A DNA stretch of 64,000 nt from a bacterium. GTDB taxonomy: Bacteria > Margulisbacteria > Marinamargulisbacteria > SXXA01. Below, piece after piece: positions 34,724 through 43,715 of this stretch (positions are counted from its first letter, which is position 1; each line of letters starts with the position of its first letter). The DNA lies in contig CANIAP010000002.1 in the NCBI GenBank assembly GCA_947465765.1, positions 1 to 64,000 of the forward strand, read 5' to 3'. The translations under genes and the position numbers were made by a program. A model generated the notes under the pieces. That model saw only the letters and a list, made by a program, of their open reading frames with translations, made no database searches and had not been told where the DNA came from.

Positions 34724-37700
34724 TTACTGCTCAATCCAAAAATGCCCCTCGCCCACCACTTCTCTCAATTGGGCAAAGCAGAGCTCATCGTCGCTGACCC
34801 AATATTTTCGGTGGGCCAAAATCATGGTGTCTCCCAATTGAAAACAGACCGGGGTATATCCCTTGAATTGCGTCAGGATGCGCTTGATCTCATGAAGCAG
34901 ATCATCTGAGTCGATGTTTTCAAGGTCGATTTTGATGGTCTTGGATTGCAATGCATAATCCACCGGTTGGATATCGTCGACCGAGATCGTGATTTCGTCC
35001 TGATTTACGCGAACTCGTCCGGCAATTCGGATAATGGCGTCGTCAACAAAGTGATTGGCTCGTTCTTCGAAGTTCTCTCCCATTTGAAACATCATCACGG
35101 TGACCGACCCACGATAGTCTTCGAGACTTCCGATCATCATTTCTTTCTTTTTTTTTGTAATAATTCGACGGCAATCAGTGAGCTGACCGATCATATCTAC
35201 TTTTTTGCCGTTGTCTTCCGGTCTCAGCGTCCCAGAATTGTGGGGCATTTTTTTAATTAAATCTTGGATGTGGTCGAGGGGATGTCCAGAAATATAGAGG
35301 CCTAACATTTCCTTTTCCATTTTGAGGCGGTCAACATAGCTTAGGATAATATTGTCACCTCGTCGGATGACGTCTCGCCGTGGAACAGACACCATTGCCG
35401 CGTCACCAAATAACCCGACCTGCCCGTTGCTTCGCTCTTTCGCCGCAACTTGTGCCGATTCAATCGTGGATTCGTAGATTTCTAAGAGTTCACTACGATC
35501 TCCGATTAGGTCGAAGGCCCCGCTTTTGACTAGACTTTCAATGACCCGTTTGTTGACCTGTTTGAGGTCGACTTTCATGCAGAAATCCATGAGGTCAGTA
35601 AATGGATGTTCCCGGGAGGCAATAATATTTTCGATGGCGGCTTCGCCGACGTTTTTGACGGCCCCCATCCCGAATCGAATCGCATGTTTCCCATCTTCGA
35701 CGGCAACAATCGTGAAATCAACGCCACTTTGATTGATGTCAGGGGGCAAAATCGGGATTCCCATTGACCTGCATTCCTGAATATAGAGGGACGTTCGATC
35801 TCCCAGGCCCAAGATGGACGATAGCAGGGCGGCCATATATTCCACGCTGTAGTTGGCTTTGAGGTATGCGGTTTGGTAGGAGATGAGGGCATACGCGGCA
35901 CTATGCGATTTGTTAAACCCGTATTCCGCAAATTTATAGCAGAGGTCAAAAATGTGGCGGGCTTTGTCGATATCGAAGCCCCGGTCGTCGGCCCCGTCAA
36001 TAAATTCATCGCGGAGGCGGTCCATCTCTTCTTTTTTCTTTTTACCCATGGCCCGTCGCAGCATGTCGGATTGTCCCAGACTAAATCCGGCCACCGTGCT
36101 GGCAATTTGCATGACCTGTTCTTGGTAGACAATCAGTCCGTAGGTTTCGCTTAAAATAGGCTCTAATTCGGGGAGGTCGTATTTGACCTGGGTGTCGCCT
36201 GATTTATTAGATACAAATTCGTTGACCATTCCCGACCCCAATGGCCCCGGACGATAGAGTGCCAATAACGCGATGATATCCTCAAATACCCGGGGGCGAA
36301 GATCTTTAATCAGCTGCCGCATGCCACGGCCTTCGAGCTGAAATACTCCCGCTGTTTCACCGGTGCAGAGAAGGTCGTAGGTCGCAACGTCATCGACGGG
36401 GAGTGCGTCCAGATCGATCCGAATGCCATGGCGTTTTTCAATCATATTGATGCAATCGTCCAATACGGTGAGGTTGCGCAGTCCCAAAATATCCATCTTG
36501 AGGAGGCCCACTTTTTCAAGGTCGGACATCTGAAACTGGGTGACAATTTGGCCTTCATTTTTGATTAATGGAACCACGGTGGCCAAGGGATCTCTTGAAA
36601 TAACTACCCCCGCTGCATGGGTCGACGTGTGACGACTCAGACCTTCCAATTGGATGGCGATGTCCAGCAACCGTTTGATCTGAGGCGACCCGTCGTACGT
36701 GGCTTTGAGTTCTTGGACCTGTTCCAATGCCTCAGGAATGCTGGTGTATTGCCCGGGCGTTGAGGGAATAAGTTTGGCCAGCCGATCCACTTCGGGGAGG
36801 GGAACATTTAACACGCGACCCACGTCCCGAACGACGCCTCGGGAGGCCATGGTTCCAAACGTAATAATTTGGGACACCCGGTCCGTCCCATATCGGTTAA
36901 CGATGTAGTCGATGACCTCGCTTCGCCGACGAATACAGAAGTCCAAATCGATATCGGGCATCGATACCCGTTCCGGATTCAAAAATCGTTCAAAAAGGAG
37001 CTTGTATCGGATCGGATCAATTTTGGTGATGTTCAACGCGTAGGCCACGATGGACCCTGCTGCAGACCCCCGACCCGGTCCAACGGGAATATTGCTTTTA
37101 ACACAAAAGTCTAAAAAATCAAAAATAATCAGGAAATAAGGCGCGTAATGCATTTTGTTGATGATATCCAACTCAAAATTGGCCCGGGCTTCTAGCTCTG
37201 GGGTGATTTCCCCATATTTTTTTCGGATGCCTTTCCAAACCAGTTCATTTAGATAATCTTTGGGATGGAGACCTCCGGGGCATTCAAATTGCGGTAATTT
37301 GACCTGCTCTGTTTCGATTTCAAGGTTACAGAGATCGGCGATTTTGAGCGTATTTTCGATGGCTTCGGGGATGTCCGAGAACAACGCGATCATTTCGTCG
37401 GCCGATTTAAAATAGCTGTCATCATGCTCGGAAATTCGTGTTTCTTCTTCAATTCGGCGGCCGGTTTGAATACAATTGACGATTTGGCGTAATTCCGTGG
37501 AATGGGGGTTGAGGTCATATACATCGTTGGTGGCCACGACGGGAATTCCCAATTGTTGGGATAGGGCCAAGCTGCCTTCGATCATAAAGTCATCCATGGA
37601 TGAGGAATGGCGTACTAAGCCCAGGTAGAACCGATCGCCATAGATGGTCTGAAGTTCCCGGGCAAATCGCTCGGCTTCCACGGGGTTGTGAGACCGGATA

Positions 37701-38119
37701 TTGTATGCGACCGGGCCGCGTTGCCCCGGGGAAATTGCGATGATCCCCTCCGAAAATTTGGCCAGATGTTCAAGGTCGATTCGGGGGCGATAATAGAAGC
37801 CCTCCAAATAAGCGATCGTTACCAACTGAATCAGATTTTGATATCCCGCATAGTCTTGGCAGAGCAGGATCAGTCGGTTGAGCCCCCGTTCTTTTTGGCG
37901 GATGGTGGTGGTGAGGAACATTTCGCACCCGACAATGGGTTTAATGCCCTTCTTTTTACATGACAGGTAAAAATCGATGACCCCGTACATCGATCCGTTG
38001 TCGGTCATTGCCAGTGAGGGCATCTCAAATTCCTTGGCCCGCTCAATAAGTTTGTCGACGCGGATGGGACTTTCTAAAAGGGAGTATTCCGTGTGAACGT
38101 GGAGGTGGATGAACGACAT
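34724..38119 (-). CDS. dnaE: DNA polymerase III alpha subunit
   Basis: DnaE is the catalytic subunit of the replicative polymerase. The 1131-residue protein has the N-terminal PHP domain (FIHLHVHTEYSLLES, AMTDNGSMYGV). The palm has GPGRGSAAGSIVAYAL, then MPDIDLDFC with catalytic aspartates. AEYGFNKSHSAAYA and the HhH and OB-fold regions follow. The length is close to the usual 1160 residues. It begins 3 bases after the end of the response regulator, so it is probably in one transcript with the two-component genes. No dnaE2-type features were noted. Confidence 0.97.
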   Translation of the reverse strand: MSFIHLHVHTEYSLLESPIRVDKLIERAKEFEMPSLAMTDNGSMYGVIDFYLSCKKKGIKPIVGCEMFLTTTIRQKERGLNRLILLCQDYAGYQNLIQLVTIAYLEGFYYRPRIDLEHLAKFSEGIIAISPGQRGPVAYNIRSHNPVEAERFARELQTIYGDRFYLGLVRHSSSMDDFMIEGSLALSQQLGIPVVATNDVYDLNPHSTELRQIVNCIQTGRRIEEETRISEHDDSYFKSADEMIALFSDIPEAIENTLKIADLCNLEIETEQVKLPQFECPGGLHPKDYLNELVWKGIRKKYGEITPELEARANFELDIINKMHYAPYFLIIFDFLDFCVKSNIPVGPGRGSAAGSIVAYALNITKIDPIRYKLLFERFLNPERVSMPDIDLDFCIRRRSEVIDYIVNRYGTDRVSQIITFGTMASRGVVRDVGRVLNVPLPEVDRLAKLIPSTPGQYTSIPEALEQVQELKATYDGSPQIKRLLDIAIQLEGLSRHTSTHAAGVVISRDPLATVVPLIKNEGQIVTQFQMSDLEKVGLLKMDILGLRNLTVLDDCINMIEKRHGIRIDLDALPVDDVATYDLLCTGETAGVFQLEGRGMRQLIKDLRPRVFEDIIALLALYRPGPLGSGMVNEFVSNKSGDTQVKYDLPELEPILSETYGLIVYQEQVMQIASTVAGFSLGQSDMLRRAMGKKKKEEMDRLRDEFIDGADDRGFDIDKARHIFDLCYKFAEYGFNKSHSAAYALISYQTAYLKANYSVEYMAALLSSILGLGDRTSLYIQECRSMGIPILPPDINQSGVDFTIVAVEDGKHAIRFGMGAVKNVGEAAIENIIASREHPFTDLMDFCMKVDLKQVNKRVIESLVKSGAFDLIGDRSELLEIYESTIESAQVAAKERSNGQVGLFGDAAMVSVPRRDVIRRGDNIILSYVDRLKMEKEMLGLYISGHPLDHIQDLIKKMPHNSGTLRPEDNGKKVDMIGQLTDCRRIITKKKKEMMIGSLEDYRGSVTVMMFQMGENFEERANHFVDDAIIRIAGRVRVNQDEITISVDDIQPVDYALQSKTIKIDLENIDSDDLLHEIKRILTQFKGYTPVCFQLGDTMILAHRKYWVSDDELCFAQLREVVGEGHFWIEQ

Positions 38120-38122
38120 GGC

Positions 38123-39076
38123 CTACTCGTCCGATCCGTTCCCACCGACGAGGCGGGTATAGCGGCGTTCCACTTTGCGCAATTGTTTGATGGTTTGGTG
38201 ATTGAGGGTGAGTTGGTGTTGGGTATTCTTCAATTTTTTTCGAAGGGATTTTGACGACGCTTCAATCCGGCTACTGATGGATTGTTGGGCAATTCGAAGG
38301 TCCCGTTCGGTCTCGCGACGGCGGGAGATGTCGCTCAATCCAATGACTGATCCAATGAGTTGGTCGCTGTGGTCTCTCAGTCCCGTGATACTGAGTTGGA
38401 TGGTTTGTGGGGCCTTGTCTTGGACTCGTATTCCAATCTGGTCAAATAGCTGAGGAGTCCCTTTTCTGAGGACCAGTTCAATCGGGTGGGTCAGCATTGG
38501 ATTTCCGGAGTCGTCTTGGAATCGGATGGAGTCAATAACGGATTGTTCCAATAACTGTGTGCGCTGAATGTCTAAAAACGCTTCGGCGCTGGGATTTATG
38601 TAGGTGATTTTCCCCTCCATATCTGTGGCAATTACGGCACTGTTAATACTATTTAATACCGATTCAATCCATTTTTCTCGGGACTTGATTCGTTTTTCAC
38701 CCTGGTATTTATGGAATGCAATTTCGATGTGGATTTGAAGTGCTCGTTCTTCGAATGGTTTGAGAATGTATCCAAAGGGGTCGGTTAATTTGGCCCGTTC
38801 GAACGTGGGGCCGTCGGCATAGGCGGTCAGGAATACCACGGGGATGTCGTGGGTTTTTCGGACAAGACTAGCGGTGTCGATGCCGTCCATTTTCCCTTTA
38901 AGGTTAATGTCCATGAGTACCAGGTCGGTGGGAATTGTGGATAATATTGTTAATGCCTTTTCACCTGTTGCGACCATGCCGGTGACGTCGTAGCCCATCT
39001 CTTTGAGACGAAGTTCGATATCCTTTGCAACGATGGCTTCGTCTTCCACAATAAGAATTCGTTTTAAATCCACCAT
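38123..39076 (-). CDS. Response regulator with PAS domain and coiled-coil tail
   Basis: This 317-residue protein has an N-terminal receiver domain (RILIVEDEAIVAKDIEL, phospho-acceptor in LVLMDINLKG, VFLTAYAD, YILKPF). A PAS domain spans about 140-255 (NSINSAVIATDMEGKITYIN). The rest is a basic coiled coil (LRIAQQSISSRIEASSKSLR and on). It has no DNA-binding or enzymatic output domain, so it may signal by protein contact. Its start overlaps the stop of the histidine kinase gene upstream as TAATG, so the two are a cognate pair. dnaE follows after 3 bases. Confidence 0.88.
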   Translation of the reverse strand: MVDLKRILIVEDEAIVAKDIELRLKEMGYDVTGMVATGEKALTILSTIPTDLVLMDINLKGKMDGIDTASLVRKTHDIPVVFLTAYADGPTFERAKLTDPFGYILKPFEERALQIHIEIAFHKYQGEKRIKSREKWIESVLNSINSAVIATDMEGKITYINPSAEAFLDIQRTQLLEQSVIDSIRFQDDSGNPMLTHPIELVLRKGTPQLFDQIGIRVQDKAPQTIQLSITGLRDHSDQLIGSVIGLSDISRRRETERDLRIAQQSISSRIEASSKSLRKKLKNTQHQLTLNHQTIKQLRKVERRYTRLVGGNGSDE

Positions 39077-40164
39077 TACTCATGGTCCTCCGTGTTGGCG
39101 TCGGAAAAGATGAGCGTGATCGAGGTTCCGTTGACTTTGTCGAGGTCCAGGTCGGCGTCCAATTGATGACTCAGCGTGGTGACCAATTGCAACCCCATCG
39201 AATTGCTTTTTGATAAATCGGTTCCTTTGGGGAACCCGACGCCGTTATCACGGACGGTTAACGCGTATCGATCCTCGTCTTCAACCAATGATACCCAGAT
39301 TTGTCCCGAACGGTTGTCTGGAAATCCATGTTTAAATGAATTGGTAACCAGCTCCGTCACAATCAATCCGCAGGCGATCGACGTGTCGATATGAAGGGTG
39401 ACCTCGGGAATGGAGATGTTGACCGTAATATTTCCGGCGGTGTCTCGGTAGGACAATGACAGTCGCTGCACCAGGTTTTTGATATACCCCGAAAATTCGA
39501 TGTTCGCCAAATTTTTGGACATATATAATGTTTCATGAATCAGGGCCATGGATTTAATTCGATTTTGGCATTCTCGAAACACTTCTTTGACCTGAACATC
39601 TCCAAAATAATGGCTTTGGATGTTGAGCATACTGGAAATGATTTGAAGATTGTTTTTCACTCGGTGGTGAATTTCTTTCAACAATACTTCTTTTTCATCG
39701 AGGGAGTCTTGAAGTTCTTGGACGATCGAGAGCCGCTGGCTAATATCCCGAGCGACCATAATAATTTTAGCGGAGTTGGGATCCTCTGTTTCGAGGGAGT
39801 TAATTCGGCATTCAAATGGGATGTAGTGACCGTTTATGTGTTGAACCTGGAGGGTCGCAATAGCACGTCGGGTAATCGGCATGTTGGCCAACAGTCGACT
39901 GAAATCTTCCCGTTCGTCAGGATGAATCAAATCCAAGCCGTTGGACCCGATCACGGACGCTTGGGAATACCCCAATTGGCGGATGGATTGAGAGATAAAT
40001 TCGATCGTTCCGTCCGCGTCTCCCTCTACGATAATATCGGAGGTGGCTTCGGCAATACGTCGAAAAAATGAATCCCCAGGTACTTCCAGCGGGGCTAAGC
40101 GCGATTCAATATTGCCTATGCGATTGGCAATGAGTTCGAGAAGATGATGAACGGAGTCAGTCAT
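39076..40164 (-). CDS. PAS-domain sensor histidine kinase, HisKA_2 type
   Basis: This 362-residue soluble kinase starts with a short coiled coil. A PAS domain (EATSDIIVEGDADGTIEFISQS) spans about 30-150. The phospho-acceptor region is LLKEIHHRVKNNLQIISSML. The ATPase domain has LVTELVTNSFKHGF (N box), VRDNGVGFP (G1) and MGLQLVTTL (G2). HisKA_2 kinases are usually cytoplasmic and paired with response regulators like the one downstream. ATG 40164 is chosen near the first family residues; longer starts would run into the neighbouring gene. There is no membrane segment. Confidence 0.88.
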   Translation of the reverse strand: MTDSVHHLLELIANRIGNIESRLAPLEVPGDSFFRRIAEATSDIIVEGDADGTIEFISQSIRQLGYSQASVIGSNGLDLIHPDEREDFSRLLANMPITRRAIATLQVQHINGHYIPFECRINSLETEDPNSAKIIMVARDISQRLSIVQELQDSLDEKEVLLKEIHHRVKNNLQIISSMLNIQSHYFGDVQVKEVFRECQNRIKSMALIHETLYMSKNLANIEFSGYIKNLVQRLSLSYRDTAGNITVNISIPEVTLHIDTSIACGLIVTELVTNSFKHGFPDNRSGQIWVSLVEDEDRYALTVRDNGVGFPKGTDLSKSNSMGLQLVTTLSHQLDADLDLDKVNGTSITLIFSDANTEDHE

Positions 40165-40169
40165 AAGAG

Positions 40170-41105
40170 TCACATGGTAGAGGGTCGGACCATAAACGCC
40201 AACACCGTATCCACGCAAGACAGTGGGAGTGTGCGTGCCCGTGAAAATGAGGCGTAAATTGGCTCGTGAATGGGGAACCCAAATTTGAGTTTAAACCGAG
40301 TCAGGGAATAGGATTTGTAAAACCACGAGGTGGCAAATCGTCCCATCGCGAACAGCCCTCGCTCCGTGGCGGATAGCGGCAGTAGCGGTGACGGTGTGAG
40401 CGGACAGAGTCCCATCGTGATATAGCGGGCCCCCTCCATTCCCAACTGAGTGATGGCGTGGTCGACCAATTGTTCGATGACCCCGTTGGGGGCCGTCGGC
40501 TTGCGAACCCATTGTTCCAATAGCCACCCCTTTTTTTGAGGAATTGGCGAAGCGATGAGATATCCCTGTAATTGTCCATTTTGTTCGGCCAACCATAGTT
40601 TTCGGTGATTGGGGTGGAGCGCGATATCTGGGTCGGTCATAAAATAGAGTTTGAAAGGAGATTTGGATGATTTCCACTCGTCCAGACAGCGGTGAATGGG
40701 GTTGAAATCAGAGGGAGCAGACACTCGAATGGTCACATTTTTTCGGACCGATCGGCTGATCTGATATCGCATCGGACCGTTGTGGGATTTAATTTCTTCC
40801 CAGTCGATTGGGTTGACTACGGTTTGAAAGCCAATGGGAATTCGAATGTGTGCTAGGTCTTCAGTCATTTGTTTCGATAGGGCGTCGGATGCGCCAAACC
40901 ATACCGTTCGGCGATGGGTTCTTTCAAAATCCACGATTGCAGCGGTCCAGAAGTCGGGGGGGCCAATGGGGTCTCCGACAACGACCGCGCCAGTCCCAAA
41001 CCGCCGGAACCCGATGAGCGTATTTGAGTTTGGATGAATCCAATGGGATACCCCCGGGTTAAAGACCTGCCAACAGGTGGCGTTGGCGCCCCATTGCTGA
41101 ACTAT
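40170..41105 (-). CDS. DUF2156 (MprF C-terminal-like) protein with non-canonical start
   Basis: This is a GNAT-like DUF2156 protein, the fold of the aminoacyl-phosphatidylglycerol synthase MprF. The usual start codon GTG 40934 would cut off the conserved N-terminus. Reading upstream in frame adds WQVFNPGVSHWIHPNSN, then GAVVVGDPIGPPDFW, a family hallmark. The frame stays open to about 41120. No ATG, GTG or TTG occurs there. ATA 41105-41103 overlaps the TAG of the upstream gene, and ATC 41111 follows a GGAG site. Either could start translation. Later motifs include SRSVRKNVTIRV and WLAEQNGQLQGYLIASP. The substrate is unknown. It precedes the histidine kinase by 5 bases. Confidence 0.75.
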   Translation of the reverse strand: MVQQWGANATCWQVFNPGVSHWIHPNSNTLIGFRRFGTGAVVVGDPIGPPDFWTAAIVDFERTHRRTVWFGASDALSKQMTEDLAHIRIPIGFQTVVNPIDWEEIKSHNGPMRYQISRSVRKNVTIRVSAPSDFNPIHRCLDEWKSSKSPFKLYFMTDPDIALHPNHRKLWLAEQNGQLQGYLIASPIPQKKGWLLEQWVRKPTAPNGVIEQLVDHAITQLGMEGARYITMGLCPLTPSPLLPLSATERGLFAMGRFATSWFYKSYSLTRFKLKFGFPIHEPIYASFSRARTLPLSCVDTVLAFMVRPSTM

Positions 41106-41500
41106 GTTGATCGCTGAGCTCCAATCTGAGCCTTTTTGTTAATTTGGGATAAAATCAAAGGAACCACAATGTGGTGGATGGGCCATAGCGCCACCCAATA
41201 CAGCATGCCGACGGGACCGACCGGATCAAAGGTCATGGTCCAATTTAGGGTGAACGGGGATTTTTCTGTCCAACTCAATTCAATTCGTGCGCGGCCGAAC
41301 AGGAATGATGTGCCTTTGAGCCGAACCCGATGGAAATCGAGCGGCTCTGATTTCCATTGCCACAAAGGGGTCGCAATCCACCATCGTCCCCATTGGGGCA
41401 ATGCCAACGCAACTTGCGCGAGTCGAGGGCCTGGCCCCGTTAATGTTTTTTGAAATTGAATATGCTGACGTGACCACGAAAAAGTCGGAAATTCTGTCAT
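41102..41500 (-). CDS. DUF2867-like (SRPBCC fold) protein
   Basis: This 132-residue protein resembles the C-terminal half of DUF2867 proteins. It has ATPLWQWKSEPLDF, LSWTEKSPFTLNWTMTF and GPVGMLYWVALWPIHHIVVPLIL. That final block is the family's strongest mark; DUF2867 proteins are SRPBCC-like and often fused to short-chain dehydrogenases. Here it stands alone. ATG 41500 is taken as the start, since upstream residues look like non-coding sequence; no strong ribosome binding site is seen. It may bind a lipid or hydrophobic ligand. It heads the minus-strand run that leads to dnaE. Confidence 0.6.
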   Translation of the reverse strand: MTEFPTFSWSRQHIQFQKTLTGPGPRLAQVALALPQWGRWWIATPLWQWKSEPLDFHRVRLKGTSFLFGRARIELSWTEKSPFTLNWTMTFDPVGPVGMLYWVALWPIHHIVVPLILSQINKKAQIGAQRST

Positions 41501-41571
41501 GAAGTGATTGTAGGGGGTGGGCTTAGGACATGCAAATTTGACCAAAATCGGGTACCCTGAAGGGCACAAAT

Positions 41572-42648
41572 ATGATTACTGAATTGATGAATTGGTTCAC
41601 CCTAAATCAGCGTCCGATGCCCTGGCGGACCTTCTCGTCACCCTATTGGGTATGGATCAGTGAGGCCATGCTTCAGCAGACCCAAGTGGCGACTGTTATT
41701 CCTTATTTTTACCGATTTGTAGACCAATTCCCGGATATCGAGACCTTGGCGGCAGCCGATTCCCAGGCGGTATTAAAGGTATGGGAAGGCCTTGGATATT
41801 ACAGCCGAGCCCGAAATCTTCATCGTGCGGCGGCGTTGATCGTGACCGATTTCGGCGGAGGGATTCCCTCGGACTATGACACCCTGCAACAATTGCCCGG
41901 GTTTGGTCCCTACATAGCGGCGGCCGTTGCGTCGATTGCGTTTGAGGTGCCGGTGCCTGTTGTGGATGGCAATGTATTACGGGTTTTTTCCAGATATTGG
42001 GGGATCCCCGATGACATTCGAGCCGCCAAAGTCCGAAACGATGTGTTTGATCGGTTAACGCCGCTGGTGGCAATGGCCCAGCCGTCCCAATTTAATCAGG
42101 CGATTATGGAGCTGGGGGCGTTGGTATGCACCCCCAAAAATCCTCACTGTACTCAGTGCCCTTTGGCGACGGATTGTGTAGCACTCACCACCCATCAAGT
42201 GTCGAAATTCCCCTTTAAGTCAGCAAAGCCACCCGTGCCTCATTATACGATTGGGGTGGGGGTGATTTGGAAAGACGGAAAAATCCTAATTGGGCGGCGG
42301 AGGGATGATCAAATGCTTGGGGGCTTGTGGGAATTTCCCGGCGGGAAACAAGAGGGCGATGAATCAATTCAAGAGACTATTTCTCGTGAAGTTGATGAGG
42401 AACTCGGGATCAAGGTCGCGGTGGGCGACTGTATTACGGTGGTTAAACACGCCTATACTCATTTCAAAATTACCCTTCATGCGTACACTTGTGCTTGGGT
42501 GGAGGGTGTTCCGGTTCCTCAATCGGCGGCGGAACTTCGATGGGTGGATATCGATACGTTGAGTGACCACCCTTTTCCAAAAGCAAATGGACGCGTCATT
42601 GAAGCGATTAAAATTCAGGCCGGCCAACTCTTGGAGAAATCCCGATGA
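41572..42648 (+). CDS. mutY: A/G-specific adenine glycosylase
   Basis: MutY removes adenine mispaired with 8-oxoguanine. The 358-residue protein has an N-terminal HhH-GPD glycosylase domain with WISEAMLQQTQV holding the catalytic Glu. LPGFGPYIAAAVASI and the catalytic-Asp segment VPVVDGNVLRV follow. The Fe-S cluster ligands are around ALVCTPKNPHCTQCPLATDC, with CX6CX2CX5C spacing. The C-terminal domain is Nudix-like (WEFPGGKQEGDE, SREVDEELGI) and recognises 8-oxoG. It is divergent from the DUF2867-like gene across 71 bases and overlaps the next gene by ATGA. Confidence 0.96.
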   Translation: MITELMNWFTLNQRPMPWRTFSSPYWVWISEAMLQQTQVATVIPYFYRFVDQFPDIETLAAADSQAVLKVWEGLGYYSRARNLHRAAALIVTDFGGGIPSDYDTLQQLPGFGPYIAAAVASIAFEVPVPVVDGNVLRVFSRYWGIPDDIRAAKVRNDVFDRLTPLVAMAQPSQFNQAIMELGALVCTPKNPHCTQCPLATDCVALTTHQVSKFPFKSAKPPVPHYTIGVGVIWKDGKILIGRRRDDQMLGGLWEFPGGKQEGDESIQETISREVDEELGIKVAVGDCITVVKHAYTHFKITLHAYTCAWVEGVPVPQSAAELRWVDIDTLSDHPFPKANGRVIEAIKIQAGQLLEKSR

Positions 42649-43208
42649 TTCAAGTGGTCAGCGATATCGATTTTACAATTTGCCGACCTCAAAAAACCCA
42701 AGAACCGTTTTTTGCCAAATGTTTGGCTTCCCATGAATCCAGGTGCCCGATTTTTCAGATGACCCAGCATTTCCCCTGTAAATCTGGGCGGTGCGAGACT
42801 CAATCCGAGGCGGAGTTCCACGTGTCGATGTCTTGCCCGTTTCGCGATGCGTTTTCGGAAGAATTTTATACCTGGTTGGCGTCGCTTGACGTCGAAGGGG
42901 ATGAGCCGATTCATGCAACCGTGGATTTTCTCCGACGCCAATCGATCCCGCCGATATTGCTGACCAATCGAGATGAGCAATGTCGGGATAAAACGATTCG
43001 GTTTATGGCCAATCACAACATCCCATTTAAAGCGTTATTGATGAGGCGGAAAGGGGATTTTCGACCTCTGTGGGAGTTTAAGTCAGAAACGATTCACCAA
43101 TTGTCCCGACAGTATGATCAAATTCTTTGGTTGGATGACCAAGCACCGCCGGTGATCTTGCCGAACGTCGAATGGCGACACCCTCACTTGATTTTGCCAC
43201 CGGAATAA
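42645..43208 (+). CDS. HAD-superfamily protein with cysteine-rich insertion
   Basis: This 187-residue protein has the core HAD motifs. Motif I is VVSDIDFTICRP with the nucleophile Asp and acid Asp, motif II is ILLTNRDEQ, and the acidic motif is LWLDDQAPP. Between motifs I and II lies an insertion with five cysteines (CLASHESRC, then HFPCKSGRC and MSCPF). They could bind a metal, but the spacing is not one I recognise. The phosphatase substrate is unknown. It overlaps mutY by ATGA and ends 15 bases before smpB. Confidence 0.72.
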   Translation: MIQVVSDIDFTICRPQKTQEPFFAKCLASHESRCPIFQMTQHFPCKSGRCETQSEAEFHVSMSCPFRDAFSEEFYTWLASLDVEGDEPIHATVDFLRRQSIPPILLTNRDEQCRDKTIRFMANHNIPFKALLMRRKGDFRPLWEFKSETIHQLSRQYDQILWLDDQAPPVILPNVEWRHPHLILPPE

Positions 43209-43223
43209 CCGTACTCTGTTTAA

Positions 43224-43682
43224 ATGACCGACGCACCCCGAAAAATTATAGCCAGTAATAAACGTGCCTTTTTCGATTACGAAATTATCGATCGACTTGA
43301 GGCGGGCATTGTTTTAAAGGGACCGGAAATCAAATCGATTCGGGCGGGGCACGTAACGATTAATTCCGCCTTTGCGCATGTCGATAAAGGCGAAATGTGG
43401 TTAATGAATTGTCACATCCAAGAATATGACAAAATCGCCCACGAAAAAATTGAGCCGCGTCGAAATCGGAAGCTACTTCTTCACCATCGGCAAATCGTAA
43501 AGTGGAAAGAAAAGACCGCTGAAAAAGGATTTACCATTGTGCCGTTGCATCTCTATTTCTCAAAAAATATATTAAAACTCGAAGTTGGATTAGCGAAATC
43601 AAAAAAACTTCACGATAAACGTCATGCGATTAAGGAACGGGAAGTCAAACGCGAAACCGATCGGGCGGTTCGGCAACATTAA
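43224..43682 (+). CDS. smpB: SsrA-binding protein SmpB
   Basis: SmpB binds tmRNA and helps rescue stalled ribosomes. The 152-residue protein has IASNKRAFFDYEIIDRLEAG, then LKGPEIKSIRAG, SFAHV-type (SAFAHVDKGEMWL) and EYDKIAHEKIEPRR. The basic C-terminal tail is HDKRHAIKEREVKRETDRAV. The length is typical. No tmRNA gene is recognisable immediately downstream, where some genomes place ssrA; a hairpin at 43690 follows. Confidence 0.95.
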   Translation: MTDAPRKIIASNKRAFFDYEIIDRLEAGIVLKGPEIKSIRAGHVTINSAFAHVDKGEMWLMNCHIQEYDKIAHEKIEPRRNRKLLLHHRQIVKWKEKTAEKGFTIVPLHLYFSKNILKLEVGLAKSKKLHDKRHAIKEREVKRETDRAVRQH

Positions 43683-43689
43683 TCCGTGA

Positions 43690-43707
43690 GGCGAAACATA
43701 TTTCGCC
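43690..43707 (+). terminator. Hairpin between convergent smpB and precorrin-2 dehydrogenase genes
   Basis: GGCGAAA, loop CATA and TTTCGCC form a perfect 7-bp stem followed by CTCTTT on the plus strand. The T run is short, so termination may be weak. It sits in the 33-base gap between two convergent genes. Confidence 0.6.
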
Positions 43708-43715
43708 CTCTTTAA

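Noticed and set aside
43683-43715. tmRNA gene next to smpB
   Set aside because: The gap is 33 bases and holds only a hairpin.
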